Assembly: GCF_028554725.1 (NCBI RefSeq)
Contig: NC_071667.1
Location: 16,537,501-16,601,500, forward strand
Direction: 5' to 3'
From: Zeugodacus cucurbitae
Lineage: Eukaryota; Arthropoda; Insecta; Diptera; Tephritidae
DNA: 64,000 nt
Notes under the pieces: generated by a model
The model's input: the letters and a program-made list of their open reading frames with translations, nothing else
Database searches by the model: none
What the model was told of the DNA's origin: nothing
Part shown: in pieces, positions 57,226 through 64,000 of the stretch
Position numbering within the stretch: position 1 is the first letter of the stretch
Layout of the letters: every line of letters starts with the position of its first letter
Program-made: the position numbers and the translations under genes

Positions 57226-59639
57226 TTAATACAGCGGACACGGTTGCTGATTTTTGAAAAGTTTGAAAATTATATTATATATTCATTTTTTTTTAATGAA
57301 TATATAATATTTCCTGTATTAATATATGCTCTCTAACCTCACTTATTCATATTCATGGTTGTCGTTTGCTTTTGTCCCAATTTCTCTTTATGCAAATAAA
57401 TGTTGGAGGAATATCCAGTGAAAAAAATTGAAACAAAATGTTATGAGATAAGAAAAAACACATGTGAATTTTTACCGTTATTTCTAAAAGCTTGTATTAT
57501 TCGAATGTATACATTAATACTCCTGTGTACATATAAATCTGCAAACACTTTTAGTTGCAAGCGATACTAGTAACCTCAGCTTACATTACATCCGCGAACT
57601 CTGCTAATTTTTTTATGGAATCGTTTGCACTATTCGTGTTCGCATAACGCATCTGTGAGCCACGATTATACGCGCGAGCACGAAGTGTATTTCATTTCAG
57701 CGTCATTTACCGGCAACTCACTTAAGTTCTACATGTTTCCTGCATATGTGACATATGAGTGGTTTGTCGAAAAAATAGAACAGAACAGTGTTACCGGGTT
57801 ACCATGGAAATATGATTATATTAATTTATTCAGTTTATTCAGTTAAGAAAAAAATGTAGCTACAGCATGTCACTAAGAGAGAAGGTAACTGCAGCTGGGA
57901 ACTCAGTTCAATTTTTTTGCATGAGCTCTTCGTGAGGCTTATTGTAGTTTTAAAATAACTTAGAGAATTTCGAAAAAAAGAAGTTTTTTTGTTTTGGAAA
58001 ATAATTTTTCGATTCTAGGTTCTGTTGCTTCGATCAAATAGATCTTGAATAGTTTACTATGGTTATCAATAAGAAAAAAATTCACGCATTTGATGAACCT
58101 TTTTATAGATTTTTGAAGTTCGTATCAGTAATGCCTCATAAATGGATACCCTTTAGAATGACTAGTGTGATCATACTAAAAGCTTTTCAGATTGTCGGGA
58201 GATTTACACTCATAGCACTGACAATTAACCTGCTTCCCAGGTACCTAGATCTTAGGAACGTCTAATAATTTTCAAAGGCTTCTCGAAACTCTCAGATTTT
58301 CGTCGTCTATAAGAGAAATTGGAATTAAGATAGGTGTAAATGAGCGAGAGAGCGAAAAATTGAAAAATTTTATTGAAAGATTTGGTCGTGGTTTTTCAAC
58401 ATTTCGCAACTGGTTGTGGTCTAGACGCATGCGCACTAGTACAAAGAAGTTTTACCCACGCCATTTACATACTTAGTTGTTATATATGGCAATTGTACTC
58501 TTATGCACCTTCAACCTACAGCATGTAGTAACAATATCAACCGTGTGTAGCCAACGAACCATTCATTGCGCGGCACAGAATGTTGGTATATTCAAAATTA
58601 TTCGCACAGCAAGAGTGTACAACAAAATCTATGAATATGTTACCGTTTATGCATTTTATCTGTTACTGGCTGTTGCTACTGCCATGTATCTATGGATATA
58701 CTCGTATGATTGTATATATTGCTGTCATGTTGTTGTAGCTAAACAAAGTTGCTGTATGAAAATATTGATGTTGTTGTTGGTGTTGTTACTGTCGTTATTA
58801 TTCACACTTCACTGCAATGTGTCGGAAATTGTCAGTAAATCCGCAAGACACTTCGGAAAAAAAAAGAAAAAAGAAGGCGCGAAGAACGACACAACAACAA
58901 ATTCCACTCATAAATCGAAATGATAGCATGAAACAAATTCGTTACATATACATATATAGACAACGGTGCACAATGACGAATTTCGCATAAAAAGTTTTTA
59001 CGACTTTTAATAGCAAAAAAAAAATATAAAAATATATAAATAAAATACAACAACCACAATCGAGTGCGAGCAACATTGAATAATGCGTCTGTGGCAACCT
59101 TTTCACGTGCACTTTTTTTTGGACTTTTGGACGGCGCTGAAAACGAAACAAACTGAAGTTGAGTAGGGCATAAAGAATGCAACAACAATAATACTACACA
59201 CTCCAATAGGCGTTAGAATTACAGAAAAAGCAACAAAAAATAAAGTTCAACAATAAAAAAAATTACAACAAACAAAAATTACAAAAATAAAAAAACCACA
59301 ACAACATTAAAAACTTCATAAAATTCGGCTTTCCAGACACTAAAAGTAACTAGTTTACGGTGGGTGGAGCCGCTTGCCCACAGATTGCGCCTATTGTCTG
59401 AGTACCGTTGAAGTTGTTGTACGATTTTTAACTATTGTATCGTAAATAAGTAGGTGGTAATGCTCCAACGTGATATGTACTTTTTGTTCTACCTCGATTC
59501 GCAACTGACAGCATGTTAAAGGTGTTAATATATGAAAAATGAAATTAGAAATCGAAACCTACCTACCTTCCATATAAAGAAACCAGAAACCTTAAATTTT
59601 ATGGTAAATATAGTAGAGAAAAGTTGCTTAAGGTTGGTA
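57226..59639. other. Gene-free stretch; one 148-codon ORF not accepted as a gene
   Basis: The ORF at 58477-58923 is hydrophobic and rich in Leu/Val/Cys from TTG/TGT repeats, with a Lys-rich tail and no domain. Opposite-strand ORFs overlap it at 58832-59206. From 58.85 to 59.3 kb the plus strand is A/CAA-rich as at 55 kb. No gene is called. Confidence 0.35.
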
Positions 59640-60265
59640 TAAAATATGAACAACTGGCGTGGTGCCTCCCACTTTTGGGTCAAAAACCATATCTTAGGAA
59701 CTACACGACATTTTTGAGGCATCCAATTGGTAATAGTTTTATCTAAATCTTCCAGATATTCTCAAAGGCGATGTGTTTCTTACAATAGTGTACCTACATA
59801 TGTGCCAAAAATGGGCAAAATTAGGCCAATATTTTCTCTAGCCTCCTTCCGGCTACCATTTGAGATAGCTTAGCTAAAGTTACCGAATGTAAAATCTTGG
59901 ATATAACATAGATTGATATATAAAATAGTTGAAATCGGGCCACGAATTACTCCTGTCCCCAAATACTATATATACTTATTTTCGTTATTCCAGTGAGTTT
60001 TATGCCGAATATATGTGTCAAATTGGAAGTTATCCTAATAACCTTTTCGCACAGCCAAATTAATTGATCAATTCAAATTTTAATTGAGAAACCAGTTTTT
60101 GCTCTTCACACCCGGCTATTAAAAATTAATGCAGAAAAATTCGATATTTATTTTGTATGGTAAATCGATCTAAATTATTGCTTTAATCGAGGAAAGGCTG
60201 GTTAATTGATCAATTACCAACTGTGCGAAAAGACTATAATAATATTACAAAAATAAATTGCGAGT
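59640..60265 (-). mobile_element. Hairpin-ended repeat, partial copy 3
   Basis: TGGCGTGGTGCCTCCCACTT, TGGGTCAAAAACCATATCTT with AGGAACTAC, and the tail AATAAATTGCGAG match copy 2 (45450-45920). The outer ends with the hairpins are lost or diverged. A family 1 MITE has inserted at 60038-60237 near the end of this copy. Its flanks resume the repeat sequence. Confidence 0.65.
60038..60237 (+). mobile_element. MITE family 1, copy 7 (nested)
   Basis: The copy opens ATAACCTTTTCGCACAGCCA with AATTAATTGATCAATTCAAA and closes TTGATCAATTACCAACTGTG then CGAAAAGACTAT. At 200 bp it lacks part of the middle, including the GATCAGCTG block. It lies inside the third hairpin-ended repeat, so it is younger than that copy. 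Confidence 0.8.
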
Positions 60266-62739
60266 GTTTCTGTTTGTTCTAATCCAGAATTTTACTCGAC
60301 AACATTCCTCAAAACTATTTTTACTATATTATATTCGCTACAACAACATCTAACGGTATATTATTTACAGTTTTTTTCTGCATACCAAAGAAAAGTATTT
60401 CAAACTTCGACACCCTATTGCACTATTTCACTGGTCTTTCGATTTCTTTTTCGGGCGTGTTTGCATAGATATGTGCATAGAAGTCAAGTGTTTCTGCATA
60501 CCGAATATGAGTATCTCCACTGATTTTTCTTTCAAACAGAATTGACCTTAATTACATAGCCAAGTTATTCAACTTTGGACAAAAGTGTTGCTGCTCATTA
60601 AGTGCCGTTGTGAGCGAGAAAAAATTATGGGCTTGTTGCTGCTTTTGGACGTACCTACTCGCAATTGTTGTTTGTTGTTGTTGTTACAAAGAGCGGCCTT
60701 AAGTTGGTTATGCGCATTTACTTTCATCACAGTTGTTGTTGTTGCTATTATTGTACTGGCTGTTGCTTTTGTTTTAATTTCACAAATGGCAACTTTCATG
60801 TGTTTGTAGTTGTTATTGCTATTTTCATGTTGCTGCTGCTATTGCCATCGCCATTGTAACGCATTACTGTCATTGTAATTACAAAATCTCGTGGGCGGCC
60901 TCTCACAGCTGATGATGATGACGTCGTTGCCGCTGTCAGTGACAGTGAGTGTTTCTTATTGACGAGAAAGACAAAAAAAACAGTAACACCGTTATACCAT
61001 ACTAGCCTACAGTGTAGTTGTTGTTATTGTAACGTTTTGCTGACGATTACAAGGCGTTGTTGCTCGTTTACTATTATTGTCGAGTTCATTATTATTATGC
61101 AGTGATGAAAGTGTGTGGCAAGGCTTCTATGTAAACTTTGCTGACGATTTGCTCTTTAATGTTGTTTGTTGTTTCATAATTGCTCTACGCCGCTGATTGT
61201 TTGGCTGCCGCTGTTTGTGTATATGTGTGCCTTCGATTAATAAAAGTCCATCAAGATTTATTGTAATTAAAGTGAAATTGATTTGCGTCGCTTAGGGCAA
61301 GAAAATTATTTATAATTTGTTTTCCTTCTCTTTTTGCGCTCGCTATTCGTTGAGTCAACAGTTCGTAATATAGTATTTTGCTGAAAGAGTGATATTTATA
61401 ATTTAACGTTGCTAATATAATTATTTTGTATTAATCGATGATAGAATTATTCTAGAGAGCGTAGTTGGGACTAATGAAGCATGGTAGGGCGGGAACTAGT
61501 TCGTGAGATTATTATTGAAGGTGTCCCAATGAAGGGTTGCTTGTTGCTTGTTACTTATACTTATATTCATAGCTATATTTATATTTATACTTACACTCAT
61601 ACTCATACTTATACTTGTACTTGTACTTGTACTCATACTTATGTTCATACTTATACTTATTTTTATACTTACACTCATACTTAAGCCAACAATTTTTTAT
61701 AGTAATAATTGTACTCATACTCATATCTATACTCATACTTATACTCAATTTGATTGCATTATTCATTTGTATATGTATATTTAGAGATGTGGCGAATCGA
61801 ACGCGGGAATCCAAGATATTAACCAGACATAAATTACACTTGTGATTTCATACACTAATATGTCTATTTCGCATTCAAAGTTATAAGTTTCACGAAACAT
61901 TTAATCATAAAAGGTTCAGCAAAAAATTGTTCGCACACAGATATTCTACGAGCGGTACGAGTATGTGCGTCATGCAAGCCCTCACACGCAAACCTTAACG
62001 AACCTAAAATAGATTCGAAGCACTATTACACTAAAATACATACAATTTATTTACACAAATACATATATATTATGTGTACACCACACTATTAGATAGAATG
62101 TTAAGTAGAAAGTTTTGCATTCAACTAACATATACTAGTATTTGGGTCGATTTCTGCTGTTTGATTTAGATTTCCGGCAAGCGGCGGTTGTTGTTTGGCA
62201 CAAAGTACATATAGACAGACATATGTATATAGGTTACTGTATATATACATAGTTGATATAACAACTTTTCAACTGATTCATAATTAATGAGCATAGAGGC
62301 GAAAATTCACTCATGCTGCTGGGAGCAAAATGTGAATTTCATAAAATTTTGCGCATAATACGAGTATATTGTACAGTTACTTACCTATGTATATGTATGC
62401 GCGCTAAAAGGTGCTTAAGTTGTGTAGTAAATACATATGTAAATACCTTACCAAGTATTTTAGTATTAACATATGTCTTTACATTGCATATTCTAGTTCG
62501 TTTGTACAATAACAGATGTCAGTATTAACACATGTAATCGTGCCTACATATCTTTATTAGAATATGAATATAAAATATATATATTTATGTAAGTAATCAT
62601 GTTTTTGTGGAGAGAAATATTGTAAGCCGAAGCTTCAAAATTACAGCTGTTAGAAGTAAAGCAACCGAAATTAACGGAAATAACGATATCTAATGCTAAG
62701 AATCTTTATTTAATTAAAAATTCCGAGAATACAATTATA
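60266..62739. other. Gene-free stretch with TTG-rich sequence
   Basis: From 60.6 to 61.2 kb there are TTGTTGTTG and GTTGTTATTG runs with small Leu/Val-rich ORFs. GCTGATGATGATGACG with CAGTGACAGTGAGT lies at 60908-60950. A TTCGATTC motif in reverse near 61797 recalls a tRNA B-box but no tRNA fold is seen. No gene is called. Confidence 0.4.
61550..61760. repeat. Hexamer microsatellite (ACTCAT/ACTTAT/ACTTGT)n
   Basis: About 200 bp consist of the hexamers ACTTAT, ACTCAT and ACTTGT, interrupted near 61690-61715. All ORFs across it, on both strands, are repeats of Tyr/Thr/His or Leu/Ile and are artefacts. Confidence 0.9.
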
Positions 62740-63619
62740 AAGGGGTTTTCAATAGGGTAACTACAAAAGTAGAACGATTGGAACAGCAAATGACGTCAAA
62801 TTTTTCCCCGCTCTTTTGACATTTCTTCAGCAAGGTTTGCCATTTCATCATGGAAATATATACTATCCAATAACGAGTCGAAATTATTAAAATTTACTAC
62901 CGAAATTCGGAGTCAGTGGCCTCAACTTTAATCCAATTTATGGTCGGCTCATTTATGGCTGAATGGCTTCGTCAATAAGCAAAATATGCATTATTGGTCA
63001 GGCAGCAATCCACACGTAAACCATGAGTCACCATTGCATTCCGAAAAAATTACGATTTGGTGCTGTTTATGGTCGGTGGCGTCAGTGGGCCGTACTACTA
63101 CTGTGAATGGGAATTCCTACCGCTCAATGATAACCAAATATTTTTGGACTGAATTAGATGATATGGACTTGGACAATATGTATTTCGAACAGGACGGCGC
63201 CACAAGCCACACAGCAAGCGTCACAATCGCATTATTGAAAACCAAGTTTGGTGAACGTGTTATCTCACAATATGGCTCAGTCAATTGACCGCCTCGTGCG
63301 ATTTGATGCCGTCAGACTATTTCCTGTGGGGCTACGGCAAGTGTATGGTCTATGATCAACAAGCCACCGACGATTGATGAACTACGTACGAATATCGAAC
63401 GTGAAATTGCAACAGTATCGACCGATTTATGCTTGAAAACCTTCGAAAATTGGATGCCCGTGGTCGTAATGCAAAAGAAATCGCGTTCCATTCGTAATGT
63501 CATCGAATGTACTTTCACAGGAATAAATAATTTTATTGTTATCCCAAACCATTTTTGTATCTTATTAAAATCGCTTTACTATAGCATATTTCCAATGCAA
63601 GTTCTTTGAAAAAGCAGTC
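62740..63619 (+). mobile_element. Mariner (DD41D) copy H, defective
   Basis: The left end AAGGGGTTTTCAATAGGGTA is preceded by TA. The right end is uncertain, near 63619 (TTGAAAAAG at 63607). The N-terminal coding part is cut short by a deletion after GTCAGTGGCCTCAACTTTAA. The middle part is open at 62986-63288: MHYWSGSNPHVNHESPLHSE, then SMITKYFWTELDDMDLDNMY and FEQDGATSHTASVTI with the middle Asp. A small deletion after SVN shifts the frame before the last catalytic segment, where CDLMPSDYFLWGY is still readable. The C-terminal DELRTNIEREIATVS and later residues are in yet another frame. The copy is dead. Confidence 0.88.
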
Positions 63620-64000
63620 TAAGGCCTTACGCCTATCCACTCGACAACAGCAAACACAATTAGTCCATCACTTGAGACATGAGACATGAGACATGACCCC
63701 ACTGGGCCAGTCAGTTAGTCAGTTAGTCAGTCAGTTAATGAGACACAAGGCACTTACGAAAATTCAATTGTTATGCAATCGAAATGCAATTACGACTTAT
63801 TTCCGCTCACATGAGAAATTGTAACTCTCTAGTTCGAGCTCTACCTCCAGCTACGTACGACCTTAGGCACTTTCTAATTTGCTTGGCAATTTAATCAGCT
63901 TAACAGCGTGTCATGCAATGGATGGCACTCACAGGTGTATTATGTGTGTGTGTGTGTGTGTGTGCGCGTATGCTCTTATACATATGTGCAACCAAACTCA
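63620..64000. other. Non-coding with short tandem repeats
   Basis: A GAGACAT triplication lies at 63676-63698, a CAGTCAGTTAGT repeat at 63711-63737 and a (TG)n tract at 63942-63964. No gene is seen before the window ends. Confidence 0.6.

Noticed and set aside
58477..58923. 148-codon ORF, the longest outside recognised elements
   Set aside because: Hydrophobic Leu/Val/Cys runs follow from TTG/TGT repeats, there is no domain, and overlapping ORFs exist on the other strand.
61790..61835. Reverse-strand CGCGTTCGATTCGCCAC, resembling a tRNA 3' part
   Set aside because: Only three base pairs of a T-stem form and no cloverleaf is seen upstream.
61481..61845. Several ORFs of 60-87 codons on both strands
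   Set aside because: They are translations of a hexamer microsatellite in different frames.
1..64000. CRISPR array, operon, riboswitch or bacterial-type promoter
   Set aside because: Composition, repeats and element types are those of an insect nuclear genome, and no direct-repeat/spacer array is present.

Overview
The window is nuclear DNA from a higher fly. It is AT-rich and gene-poor, with abundant TATG/CATA microsatellites, CAA/TTG-rich stretches and dense mobile-element debris. Two things point to a tephritid fruit fly, by inference and without any database check: at least six mariner copies of the DD41D type (the 'rosa' lineage, described from Ceratitis rosa), and an RTE-type LINE of the sort often annotated 'craniofacial development protein 2-like' in tephritids. 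I see no confident multi-exon host gene. The window is best read as intergenic or long-intron sequence.

Layout. 0-13 kb: a broken mariner (1.1-2.0 kb), copies of one MITE family (4.5, 9.8 and 11.5 kb), a small ORF with a possible membrane segment (5.0-5.4 kb), a heavily deleted mariner beside two short inverted repeats (6.9-7.5 kb) and a pogo-like MITE (9.1 kb). 13-31 kb: a 1.36-kb repeat with hairpins near its ends, a TTAA-flanked piggyBac-like MITE (18.9 kb), two ATTACC-rich fields, a 60-bp minisatellite, a second pogo-like MITE (27.0 kb), a possible spliced micro-ORF with a ratchet-like AG|GTAAG site (27.75 kb) and a dead LINE fragment (29.4 kb). 31.4-33.5 kb: an unclassified block with four copies of a CpG-rich 14-16-mer, a transposon-like pseudogene, an inverted repeat and internal tandem repeats.

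36.2-40.6 kb is the most informative locus. A transposon with 38-bp terminal inverted repeats carries a decayed ORF. A full-length RTE LINE (1001-aa endonuclease/reverse transcriptase, no frame breaks) sits just after that ORF's stop codon, flanked by a 9-bp target-site duplication. 41-64 kb: two more LINE pieces (one a 5'-truncated copy with an 11-bp target-site duplication), further copies of the hairpin repeat and the MITE (one nested in the other at 60.0 kb), four more mariner copies and A/CAA-rich stretches that resemble fly 5' leaders.

No host genes act together here. The elements show a layered history of insertion: old DNA transposons and MITEs, later RTE LINE copies, with most copies now broken. 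The exception is the intact LINE polyprotein at 37.2-40.2 kb.
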